A stretch of DNA of 64,000 bases from Streptomyces achromogenes. GTDB lineage: Bacteria; Actinomycetota; Actinomycetes; Streptomycetales; Streptomycetaceae. The first letter of the stretch is position 1. The number at the start of each line of letters is the position of its first letter. A model generated the notes under the pieces. It made no database searches and had not been told where the DNA came from. It saw nothing but the letters and a program-made list of their open reading frames with translations. Of this stretch, positions 10,093-20,006 are shown in pieces. The stretch lies in NCBI RefSeq assembly GCF_030816715.1, contig NZ_JAUSYH010000001.1, positions 1,736,001-1,800,000 of the forward strand, written 5' to 3'. Position numbers and translations under genes: made by a program.

Positions 10093-10398
10093 TTAGGAGG
10101 ATCCTCCGAGGGCGAGCACGACCGACAGCGCGGGGGTCCGGTCCGCCGCCGCGGCGAACACCTCCTGCGCGATCTCCCACTCCTCCGGCCGCGTCCTGGC
10201 GTACGGGCGCCAGTTCCGCACGACCACCAGCACGGGTCCCGACTCGGGTCCGTCCGGCAGGCCGGCGAGACTGTCGGCGAGGGCGTCCCAGTTGCGCGCG
10301 AACCGGTCGGACAGCTCCAGGTGGCCGGCGCAGCGTTCCATCAGGCCTGCTTTGTCCGTGACGCCGTCGAGGTCCAGCGTGAGCACGTGCTCCGTCAT
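10093..10398 (-). CDS. Barstar family protein
   Basis: A 101-residue acidic protein with the barstar pattern: an N-terminal strand (VLTLDLDGV), LMERCAGHLELSDRFARNWDALADSLAGLP with the conserved NWDAL core, and a C-terminal helix-strand (WEIAQEVFAAAADRTPALSVVLAL). In Bacillus, barstar blocks the ribonuclease barnase. No barnase-type RNase is adjacent here, so it is an orphan inhibitor or a regulator of an unlinked nuclease. It lies between the SorC-type regulator and guaB1 on the same strand. Confidence 0.82.
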   Translation of the reverse strand: MTEHVLTLDLDGVTDKAGLMERCAGHLELSDRFARNWDALADSLAGLPDGPESGPVLVVVRNWRPYARTRPEEWEIAQEVFAAAADRTPALSVVLALGGSS

Positions 10399-10464
10399 TC
10401 AGGCACCGTCCTGAGCCAGTCGTGGGGGGGGTGGCGGGGGGAAACGGCGGGGTGAGGGGAACGG

Positions 10465-10497
10465 CAGAGGGGACGGCCCCAGCGACCGCCCCCTCTG
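10465..10497 (-). terminator. Hairpin after the SorC-type regulator
   Basis: CAGAGGGG (10465-10472) pairs with CCCCTCTG (10490-10497), immediately after the gene ending at 10506 and before the barstar gene. It is a plausible factor-independent terminator without a U tract. Confidence 0.5.
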
Positions 10498-10505
10498 ATC
10501 GTCCG

Positions 10506-11525
10506 TCAGCTCCCGTCCGGATCCGCCCGGTTGAGGGCCGGCTTGGGCGTCGGCCCCGCCGTCATCAGATAGTCGGCCGCGGAGGTGTCCGTCACCAGGC
10601 TGGTGACGAGCCCGGACCGCAGCACGGCGTCGATCGCGGCCGCCTTGCGCTGGCCGCCCGCGATCGCGACGACCTCGGGAATCCTCCGCAACTGGTCCGT
10701 CTTGACCGTGATGCACCGCTCCCCGAGGTCACGTCCGACCCTGCGGCCGTCGGCGTCGAAGAGGTGCGCGGACATCTCCGCGGCGACGCCGAGCGAGGCG
10801 TAGTGCGCCCGCTCCTCGTCGCTCAGCATGTCGTGCACCGTCGAGATGCCCGGCTCCCAGGAGCCGATGGAGACACAGGCGACCGTGACCTTGTCGAAGT
10901 ACTCGAAGGCCCGGGCGATCCCGGTCTGGTGGCGCAGCGCGGTCGCGGTGGCCACGTCCGGCAGCAGCATCGGCGCGTAGATGGGGTGCGCGTCGCCGCC
11001 GGACACCTGGGCGGCGCGGCGGACGGCCTCGACCGAGCCGCGCTCGGCGGTGCCGGCGTCGTACACACCCGTCAGCTGCACGACCGTGCAGGGCGGCAGC
11101 CGGTCCAGCGCCGCCGCCATGTGGATGGTGGACCGGCCCCAGGCCAGCCCCAGGACGTCCCCCTCGTCGACCAGTTCGCCGAGCAGGTCGGCGGCCACCT
11201 CTCCCAGGTTCTCGGGATCCGTGGCCTCCTCGGCCTCGGCCGGGGACTCGACCACGACGGCGTGCCTGAGGCCGTAACGGGCGCGGAGCGCGTCGGAGCG
11301 CTCGGCGTCCAGTTCGGCCGGCACGCGGATCTCGATTCGTACGAGATCCCGTTCGAGGGCGGTCTCCAGCACCCGGGCCACCTTGAAGCGGCTGACGCCG
11401 AACTCCTCCGCAATCTGGATCTTGGACTTTCCCTCCAGGTAGAAGCGGCGGGCCATGGCCGCCGCCTGCACCAGCTCAGCGGGTCCCATCCGCATGGCTG
11501 ACCGGCCCGCCGACATACCCGACAC
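10506..11525 (-). CDS. Sugar-binding transcriptional regulator, SorC/DeoR type
   Basis: A 339-residue regulator. The N-terminal helix-turn-helix is YLEGKSKIQIAEEFGVSRFKVARVL (about residues 28-52). The rest is a sugar-phosphate-binding SorC domain (GDVLGLAWGRSTIHMAAAL, CVSIGSWEPGIST, VVAIAGGQRKAAAIDAVL). I prefer the GTG at 11525 because GAGGAG lies 6 bases upstream; an upstream GTG at 11549 would add eight residues and is the main alternative. The neighbour is rpe, so a pentose-phosphate or related sugar phosphate is a reasonable effector guess. Confidence 0.85.
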   Translation of the reverse strand: MSGMSAGRSAMRMGPAELVQAAAMARRFYLEGKSKIQIAEEFGVSRFKVARVLETALERDLVRIEIRVPAELDAERSDALRARYGLRHAVVVESPAEAEEATDPENLGEVAADLLGELVDEGDVLGLAWGRSTIHMAAALDRLPPCTVVQLTGVYDAGTAERGSVEAVRRAAQVSGGDAHPIYAPMLLPDVATATALRHQTGIARAFEYFDKVTVACVSIGSWEPGISTVHDMLSDEERAHYASLGVAAEMSAHLFDADGRRVGRDLGERCITVKTDQLRRIPEVVAIAGGQRKAAAIDAVLRSGLVTSLVTDTSAADYLMTAGPTPKPALNRADPDGS

Positions 11526-11540
11526 GGCGATCTCCTCACT

Positions 11541-11615
11541 GCTGTTCACACTCTGGATACGCCGTTCATCCTCGCAGATCCGGCGCACTTGATCAGCTCT
11601 GATGAGAGCCGTTCA
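11541..11615 (-). promoter_or_regulatory. Three direct repeats TGAACRGC upstream of the SorC-type regulator
   Basis: On the minus strand the octamer TGAACRGC occurs at 11608-11615, 11561-11568 and 11541-11548. The last two are 20 bases apart, about two helical turns. They lie between rpe and the regulator, next to a small GCTCT-GATG-AGAGC palindrome (11596-11609). Autoregulatory sites are plausible. Confidence 0.35.
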
Positions 11616-11639
11616 CATTCCTGTCGGTAACTGGTCGGT

Positions 11640-12326
11640 TCAGTGGCGGCACGCCCATGAGGCTCCCGCGGTCGCCTTCTCCGCCTGAGCCCGCAGGCCA
11701 CGGACCGCCTCGGCCGGGTCGTCGGCCCCGTAGACGGCGGATCCGGCCACGAAGACGTCGGCGCCCGCCTCGGCGCACCGTTCGATCGTGGCGGCCGACA
11801 CCCCGCCGTCGATCTGCAGCCAGAGGTCGAGTCCGTGCTTGCTGATCAACTCGCGGGTGCGGCGGATCTTCGGCAGCATGATGTCGAGAAAGGCCTGACC
11901 CCCGAAGCCCGGTTCGACGGTCATGATCAGCAGCATGTCGAGTTCGGGCAGCAGGTCCTCGTACGGCTCGATGGGCGTCGCGGGCCTGAGCGCCATGGAG
12001 GCGCGGGCGCCCTTGGCGCGGATCTCGCGTGCGAGCCGCACCGGCGCGGCGGCCGCCTCGACATGGAAGGTGACGGACGAGGCGCCCGCCTCGACGTACT
12101 GCGGGGCCCATCGATCAGGGGCCTCGATCATCAGATGGCAGTCCAGCGGAGTGTCCGTCGCACGGGCCAGTGACTCTACGACCGGCACACCGAGCGTGAG
12201 GTTCGGGACGAAATGGTTGTCCATGACGTCGACGTGGAGCCAGTCGGCTCCTTCGACCGCCTTCGCCTCGTCCGCGAGGCGGGCGAAATCGGCGGACAGG
12301 ATGCTGGGGTTGATCTGCGGGGCCAT
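11640..12326 (-). CDS. rpe: Ribulose-phosphate 3-epimerase
   Basis: A 228-residue TIM barrel interconverting ribulose 5-phosphate and xylulose 5-phosphate in the pentose phosphate pathway. Signatures are [11 protein letters not shown] (8-18), [12 protein letters not shown] with metal-binding His/Asp, HLMI, EPGFGGQ and IDGGVS, and GSAVYG near the phosphate site. Length is normal. It is divergent from the MMPL gene and upstream of the sugar-sensing regulator on the same strand. Confidence 0.96.
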   Translation of the reverse strand: MAPQINPSILSADFARLADEAKAVEGADWLHVDVMDNHFVPNLTLGVPVVESLARATDTPLDCHLMIEAPDRWAPQYVEAGASSVTFHVEAAAAPVRLAREIRAKGARASMALRPATPIEPYEDLLPELDMLLIMTVEPGFGGQAFLDIMLPKIRRTRELISKHGLDLWLQIDGGVSAATIERCAEAGADVFVAGSAVYGADDPAEAVRGLRAQAEKATAGASWACRH

Positions 12327-12487
12327 GACCCAAGCCTGCCATGCCCCTCAGGGGTTGCGGGCACCGGTTCCGCGGGGGGAACGTGGTGCGTCGTCCGCGG
12401 GCCCGCCCCGGCCGATCGCACACCTCCCCGCGCCCCGCACCGGGCGCGGTCCCACGCGGCGGCGACAGACCGGTTCGGGGGGTAGTC

Positions 12488-14642
12488 ATGGCCGGGAACC
12501 ACGGTATCGCCCACCTCGTCTGCGGGCGGCGTGCGAAGTGGCTGGTGCTGGCGCTGTGGGTGGTGGTGCTGTTCCTGACCGCGCCCTTCGCGCAGAAGCT
12601 CGCCGACGCGCAGGACAACGACGCGGCCTCCTGGCTGCCGGGCTCGGCGGAGTCCACCCAGGTCCTGGAGATCTCGAAGGACTTCCGGCCCGAACAGATC
12701 CCCGCCGTCGTCGTCTACGCCCGTGACGGCGGCCTGACCACGCAGGACCGGGCCGCGATCGACCGGGACGCCGCCGAGCTCAGGGGTCTCGGCGACCACG
12801 GCATCCGCGGCGCCGAGACCCGCGGTCCCGTCTACGACCGTGCGGCCGATCCGCGGGCCGCGCAGATCTTCGTGCCGATCACCATGGACGAGCAGGGCTG
12901 GCAGCGCATCGCCCCGGCCGTCGACTCCATCCGTGACGTCGTCGGCGACGGCGGCGCCGGACTGGCCGTGCACATCACCGGCCCCGGCGGCACGTCGGCG
13001 GACTTCTCGGAGGCCTTCGAGGGCATCGACTCCACGTTGCTGGTGTCGGCGATGGCCGTCGTCGTCGTCATGCTCCTGATCACCTATCGCAGCCCCAGCC
13101 TCCTGCTCGTCCCGGTGATCGGCGTGGTCGCCGCCCTGTTCACCGCACAGGCGCTCATCTACTTCCTCGCCCAGCACGCGGGCCTCACGGTGAACGGGCA
13201 GAGCGCCGGCATCCTCACCGTGCTCGTGTTCGGCGCGGGCACCGACTACGCCCTGCTGCTGGTGGCCCGTTACCGGGAGGAGCTGCGCCGTCACGAGGAC
13301 CGGCACGAGGCGATGGCCCTGGCCCTGCACCGCGCGGGCCCCGCAGTCCTGGCGTCGGGCGCCACGGTCGTCCTGAGCATGCTGGTGCTGCTGGCCGCCG
13401 AGATGAACTCCACCCGCGGCCTCGGCCCGGTCGCGGCCATCGGGGTTGCGGTGGCGCTGATCGCGATGATGACGCTCTTCCCGGCCCTGCTGGTCATCTG
13501 CGGTCGCTGGATCTTCTGGCCGGTGATCCCGCACTTCGGCTCGGACGAACCGACCGAACACGGCGTCTGGGCCCGTACGGGCCGGAGTTTCGCCCGCCGC
13601 CCTCGCATGATCTGGGCCGTGACGGCCCTCGTGCTGGCGGTCTGCTCGCTCGGCCTGATCCAGTTGCGCGCGGAGGGCATCAGCAACGCGGACGCCTTCA
13701 CCGGCACACCGGACTCGATCACCGGCCAGAAGGTGTCGGGCCGGTACTTCCCCGCCGGCAGCGGGGACCCGCTGATGATCGTCTCCGACCAGGACCGGGC
13801 CGCAGAGGTGCGCCGGGCGGTCGCCGGGACCGAAGGCGTCGTGCCGGCCTCCCTCGGTGTGCCGCCGGGCGCGAAACCCGTCCACGAGGGCCAGGTGCTC
13901 CTCGAGGCGACCATGACCGCGCCGGCGGACAGCGAGGCCGCGAAGCAGACCGTGGAGCGGGTCCGCGACGCCGTGCACGAGGTATCCGACGCCGACGCCC
14001 TGGTGGGCGGCGGCACGGCGGCCCTGCTGGACATGGACAAGGCGACCACGCACGACAACCTTCTGATCATTCCGCTGGTGCTGGTCGTGGTCCTGCTGAT
14101 CCTCTGCGGGCTGCTGCGCGCCCTGATCGCCCCGCTGGTGCTGGTGGGGACGGTGATCCTGTCCTTCGCCGCGGCCCTCGGCATCAGCGCGCTGGCGTTC
14201 CGCCATGTCTTCGACTACGCGGGCGAGGCCACCGACTTCCCACTGTTCGTCTTCGTGTTCCTGGTGGCCCTGGGCATCGACTACAACATCTTCCTGACCA
14301 CCCGTATCCGCGAGGAGGCCGCCCGGCAGGGCACCCGCGCGGGCGTGGTGACGGGCCTGGCGGCGACCGGCGCCGTGATCACCTCGGCGGGCCTGGTGCT
14401 GGCCGGCACCTTCGCCGCCCTCGGCACGCTGCCGATGGTCGCCTTCGCGGAGATCGGCTTCGCGGTGGCCCTGGGCGTGCTCCTGGACACCTTCATCGTG
14501 CGGTCGGTGCTGGTCACCTCGCTGTTCCTGGACATCGGCCCGAAGGTGTGGTGGCCGCACCGGCTGTCCCGGGAGCCGGGCGGGCATCCGGAGGCGGTGC
14601 GGAGCGGCGGGCAACCCGAGGCAGCCCGGAAGGACGAGCCCT

Positions 14643-14650
<8 letters not shown>
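12488..14650 (+). CDS. MMPL/RND family transporter
   Basis: A 720-residue inner-membrane protein in two halves, each a first membrane helix, a large outer loop and five further helices. Duplicated signatures are TDYALLLVARYREELRR in the first half and GIDYNIFLTTRIREEA in the second. The ATG at 12488 follows GGGGGG and opens MAGNHGIAHLVCGRRAKWLV; longer upstream frames run through the rpe promoter. MMPL proteins export lipids, polyketides or drugs by proton motive force. The substrate is unknown. Its stop codon overlaps the -35 region of argG. Confidence 0.9.
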
Positions 14651-16132
<1,482 letters not shown>

Positions 16133-16152
16133 CCCCTACGGGGGCACCCGGC

Positions 16153-16203
16153 CACGCGGAAGGCCGGCCGCACACCGTGGGTGTGCGGCCGGCCTTCCGC
16201 GTG
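16153..16203. terminator. 24-base-pair perfect hairpin after argG
   Basis: A 24-base arm at 16153-16176 is followed by a 3-base loop and its exact complement at 16180-16203. It lies 20 bases after the argG stop, between the converging argG and rsmB genes, and can end transcription from both sides. The rest of the 201-base gap holds a short direct repeat, CCCTGCGCACGAGCCCG, at about 16226 and 16260. Confidence 0.85.
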
Positions 16204-16333
16204 ATCCCGTACGGACCCCAGCTGCCCCTGCGCACGAGCCCGTACGCCCGTCAGCCCGCCCCTGCGCACGAGCCCGCACGAGCCCGTCGGCCCCCGGCCG
16301 CCCTGCGCACGGCTCGCACGGCTGGCGCGGAGC

Positions 16334-17761
16334 TCAGCCGGTCTTCCTGATCAGGGCCAGGTACATGGCGTCGGTGCCGTGCAAGTGCGGCCACAGCTGG
16401 ACGTCCGGGCCCTCGCCCAGCGCCGGCACGCCCGGCAGCAGCGGCCGCGCGTCGATCAGCTCGGCCTGCGGGTACTGCTTGAGGATGTCGGAGACCACGG
16501 CCCGGGTCTCGGCGAGATGCGGCGAGCAGGTGGCGTACCCGACGACGCCGCCGACCCGGACGGACTCCAGCGCGGTACGCAGCAGCCCGCGCTGCAGCGG
16601 GGCGAACCCGTCGAGGTCCTCCGGCCGACGCCGCCACCGCGCCTCGGGCCGCCTGCGCAGCGCGCCGAGCCCGGTGCACGGCACGTCCATCAGCACCCGG
16701 TCGAACGACCCGGGCCGCCACGGCGGACGCGTGCCGTCGGCGGCGATGACCTGACTGGGCCCGGGGTTCCCGGCCAGGGCTTTGGCGACCAGACCCGCCC
16801 GGTGCGGCTGCTTCTCGGAGGCGAGCAGGAGGGCCCCCCGCTCGGCGGCGAGCGCGGCGAGCAGCGCCGCCTTGCCGCCGGGTCCGGCACAGCCGTCCAG
16901 CCACTTCGTGTCGGGCCCGTCGAGCGGCGCGGCGGCCAGGGCGAGCGCCACGAGCTGGCTGCCCTCGTCCTGCACCCCCGCCCGCCCGTCCCGTACGGCG
17001 TCGATGGCGCCGGGCTCGCCGCCCTCGGTGAGCCGCACGGCGTACGGCGACCAGCGCCCGGCGACCGCCGCGTCCTCCCGGAGGAGCTCCTCCGTCGTGG
17101 CGCGCCCGGGCCGGGCGACGAGCGTCACCTCGGGCCGCTCGTTGTCGGCCTCCAGCAGGTCCTCGATGCCGGCCCGCCCGCCGCCCAGGGAGTCCCACAG
17201 CGCGGAGACCACCCAGCGCGGGTGCGAGTGCACGACGGCGAGGTGGTCCTCGGGGTCGTCGTCGTAGGGCGGTGCGACCTTCTCGATCCACTCGTCCAGG
17301 TCGTGCTGGGCGACCTTGCGCAGCACGGCGTTGACGAACTTGGCGCGCCCGTCGCCGAGCACGACCCGCGCGAGGTCCACCGAGGCGGACACGGCCGCAT
17401 GGGTCGGGATGCGCGTCCCCAGCAGCTGGTGCACACCGAGGCTCAGGACGTCGAGGACCGGCGGATCCACCTCGCGCAACGGCCGGTCGACGCACGCGGA
17501 GATGACGGCGTCGTACGTCCCCTGCCGGCGCAGCGTCCCGTAGACCAGCTCGGTGGCGAGAGCCGCGTCGCGCCCGTCGAACTTCTCGGGCCCCTCCTTC
17601 TCGCGTGCCTTGCGCAGCAGCGGCGGCAGCACGAGGTTGGCGTACGCGTCCCGTTCGTCCACGGCACGCAGGGCCTCGAAGGCCAGCAGACGGACGGGGT
17701 CCTTCTGGGGCCGGCGGTAGGGCTTGCCCGGCTTACGGGGACGTTGGGGCTGCTCGCTCAC
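16334..17761 (-). CDS. rsmB: 16S rRNA m5C967 methyltransferase (RsmB/Sun family)
   Basis: A 475-residue SAM-dependent rRNA methyltransferase. Residues 20-165 are the NusB-like RNA-binding domain (LLAFEALRAVDERDAYANLVLP, YGTLRR). The catalytic domain carries DGCAGPGGKAALLA for SAM, the catalytic cysteine in DVPCTGLGALRRRPEARWRR and the second cysteine in ATCSPHLAE. The start is a GTG. It lies 186 bases after fmt on the same strand, in a conserved actinobacterial arrangement. The basic, proline-rich first 20 residues are common in the order. Confidence 0.93.
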   Translation of the reverse strand: MSEQPQRPRKPGKPYRRPQKDPVRLLAFEALRAVDERDAYANLVLPPLLRKAREKEGPEKFDGRDAALATELVYGTLRRQGTYDAVISACVDRPLREVDPPVLDVLSLGVHQLLGTRIPTHAAVSASVDLARVVLGDGRAKFVNAVLRKVAQHDLDEWIEKVAPPYDDDPEDHLAVVHSHPRWVVSALWDSLGGGRAGIEDLLEADNERPEVTLVARPGRATTEELLREDAAVAGRWSPYAVRLTEGGEPGAIDAVRDGRAGVQDEGSQLVALALAAAPLDGPDTKWLDGCAGPGGKAALLAALAAERGALLLASEKQPHRAGLVAKALAGNPGPSQVIAADGTRPPWRPGSFDRVLMDVPCTGLGALRRRPEARWRRRPEDLDGFAPLQRGLLRTALESVRVGGVVGYATCSPHLAETRAVVSDILKQYPQAELIDARPLLPGVPALGEGPDVQLWPHLHGTDAMYLALIRKTG

Positions 17762-17947
17762 GGGAAAGGTGCTCCGGATGACAGAAGGGAAAGGTGCGTC
17801 GAGAGGGACATCGAGGACGACGGCTCGGGCAAGCGCCCCGAGCCGCGCCGGGAAGGTGCGGCGGGGGAAGGCGCGCCGGGGAAGGCGCGCCGAGGGGGGG
17901 AACGGACGGCTGCAAACGGTGCGTCCAGCGTACGTCGGCGGCCGGCG

Positions 17948-18880
17948 CTACACCCCGACGGCCTCTTCGTCCCCGATCCGGACGCCCCGCGCCCAGTCGG
18001 CGGCCCGCATCGGCTTCTTCCCCTGCGCCTGCACCCACAGCAGCTCGACGGCGTACGAACCGGTGCCGACGTGCACGCTGTTCTTGCCGACGGCGAGCGC
18101 GCCCGCAGCGAGGTCGGTCCGCTCGGGAACGGGCCGGACCTGGATGAGCTTGAGCCGCTCGCCGCGGAAGGTGGTCCACGCCCCGGGGGCCGGGGTGCAG
18201 CCCCGCACCACGCGGTCGACCCGCAGAGCCGGCGTGGTCCAGTCGACCTGGGCGTCCTCGACGGTGATCTTCGGCGCGAGGGTGATCCCGTCGCCGGGCT
18301 GCGGCACGGCCTTCAGGGTGCCGTCCTCGATGCCGTCCATGGTCGCGGCGAGCAGGCCGCTCCCGGCGAAGGCGAGCCGGGTGAGCAGATCGCCGCTGGT
18401 GTCGGTGGGGCGGATCTCCTCCGTGACCGTCCCGTACACCGGCCCGGAGTCGAGCCCCTCCTCGATGAGGAAGGTGGAGGCGCCGGTGATCTCGTCCCCG
18501 GCCATGACGGCGTGCTGCACCGGAGCCGCGCCGCGCCAGGCGGGCAGCAGCGAGAAGTGCAGGTTGACCCATCCCCGCGCCGGGATGTCCAGCGCCGCCC
18601 GGGGCAGCAACGCCCCGTAGGCCACGACGGGACAGCAGTCGGGCGCGATCTGCCCCAACCGCTCCAGGAACTCCGGCTCCCGCGGCCTGGCGGGCTTCAG
18701 CACCTCGATGCCGGCCTCCTCGGCCCGCTGGGCCACGGGCGAGGCGACCAGCCTGCGTCCCCGCCCGGACGGCGCGTCGGGCCGCGTGACGACAGCGGCC
18801 ACCTCGTGCCGCCCGGAGGCGAGGAGAGCGTCCAGGGCGGGAACGGCGACCTCGGGGGTACCGGCGAAGACCAGCTTCAT
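17948..18880 (-). CDS. fmt: Methionyl-tRNA formyltransferase
   Basis: A 310-residue enzyme that formylates initiator Met-tRNA with 10-formyl-THF. Signatures are [16 protein letters not shown] at the N terminus, [20 protein letters not shown] (folate site SLLPxxRG) and [14 protein letters not shown] with the catalytic region. The ATG at 18880 matches the family start; an ATG 39 bases upstream adds unrelated residues. The 186-base gap to rsmB contains two tandem copies of GGGAAGGCGCGCCG and no coding signal. Confidence 0.95.
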   Translation of the reverse strand: MKLVFAGTPEVAVPALDALLASGRHEVAAVVTRPDAPSGRGRRLVASPVAQRAEEAGIEVLKPARPREPEFLERLGQIAPDCCPVVAYGALLPRAALDIPARGWVNLHFSLLPAWRGAAPVQHAVMAGDEITGASTFLIEEGLDSGPVYGTVTEEIRPTDTSGDLLTRLAFAGSGLLAATMDGIEDGTLKAVPQPGDGITLAPKITVEDAQVDWTTPALRVDRVVRGCTPAPGAWTTFRGERLKLIQVRPVPERTDLAAGALAVGKNSVHVGTGSYAVELLWVQAQGKKPMRAADWARGVRIGDEEAVGV

Positions 18881-18987
18881 GAGTGGGCGGTGCCTCTCGA
18901 AAGGACGAACGACGGGCAACGCACAAGTTTATGCCGCCCACGAAACCCCGGAACCCGCCCCCGACGGCCACCCACCCCGTCCCGACG

Positions 18988-19017
18988 GGGGGCGTACGCA
19001 TATGCCCATACGCCCCC
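18988..19017. promoter_or_regulatory. Inverted repeat between fmt and the divergent HTH gene
   Basis: GGGGGCGTA (18988-18996) and TACGCCCCC (19009-19017) enclose a 12-base centre that itself contains GCATATGC. It lies midway in the divergent gap, a likely operator. A TTGACA at 19061-19066 before the rightward gene could be a -35 box, but I see no convincing -10 partner. Confidence 0.35.
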
Positions 19018-19064
19018 ACACCGTGACCAGCGGAGCGCACCCGCGTTGGTCAAGAAAGAGTTGA

Positions 19065-19649
<585 letters not shown>

Positions 19650-19678
19650 CGCGACCACCGCACCTCCCCCTCCCACCT

Positions 19679-19705
19679 GCCCTCTCGGGCCCCCTCCGAG
19701 AGGGC
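19679..19705 (+). terminator. Terminator hairpin of the HTH gene
   Basis: GCCCTCTCGG (19679-19688), a 7-base loop and CCGAGAGGGC (19696-19705) form a perfect 10-base-pair stem 30 bases after the stop codon. Confidence 0.7.
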
Positions 19706-19782
19706 AGTCGCACACCGCCCCACCGGTCCCCATACCGCCGCCACCGGCCCCGGGCCACCCCGCCGCCCCTGCCACGCCGCGC

Positions 19783-19860
19783 GCCGGTCCCGGGCACGCC
19801 ACCCTCCCGCGCCGCGCCGTCGCCGGTCCCGGGCACACCGCCATCCCCCGCCGCCCCGTC
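19783..19860. repeat. Two tandem copies of a 39-base GC-rich unit
   Basis: Units at 19783-19821 and 19822-19860 begin GCCGGTCCCGGGCAC and end CCGTC, matching at 34 of 39 positions; a degenerate third copy may precede them (19744-19782). They lie in the 357-base gap 19650-20006 between the converging HTH gene and priA. Apart from the terminator I see no other feature there. Confidence 0.7.
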
Positions 19861-20006
19861 GCCGCCTCGGCTCCACCGCCGTCAGGACCACTGCCCCGGC
19901 CCACCGGCCACGCGGCCGCGGCCCGCCCACTCCGGGCCTCACGCACTTCCTCGGGTCTCCTTGTGCTTCTCCTCGGTCTCGGCCTCGGGCTCGTCCTCGC
20001 TCTGCC

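Noticed and set aside
10096..10107. GGAGGATCCTCC palindrome at the barstar stop codon
   Set aside because: Short and explained by the Gly-Gly-Ser-Ser codons and a ribosome-site-like sequence; no evidence for a regulatory role.
16226..16276. Short CCCTGCGCACGAGCCCG direct repeats as a CRISPR or mobile-element trace
   Set aside because: Only two copies with no regular spacers, no adjacent transposase or cas gene.
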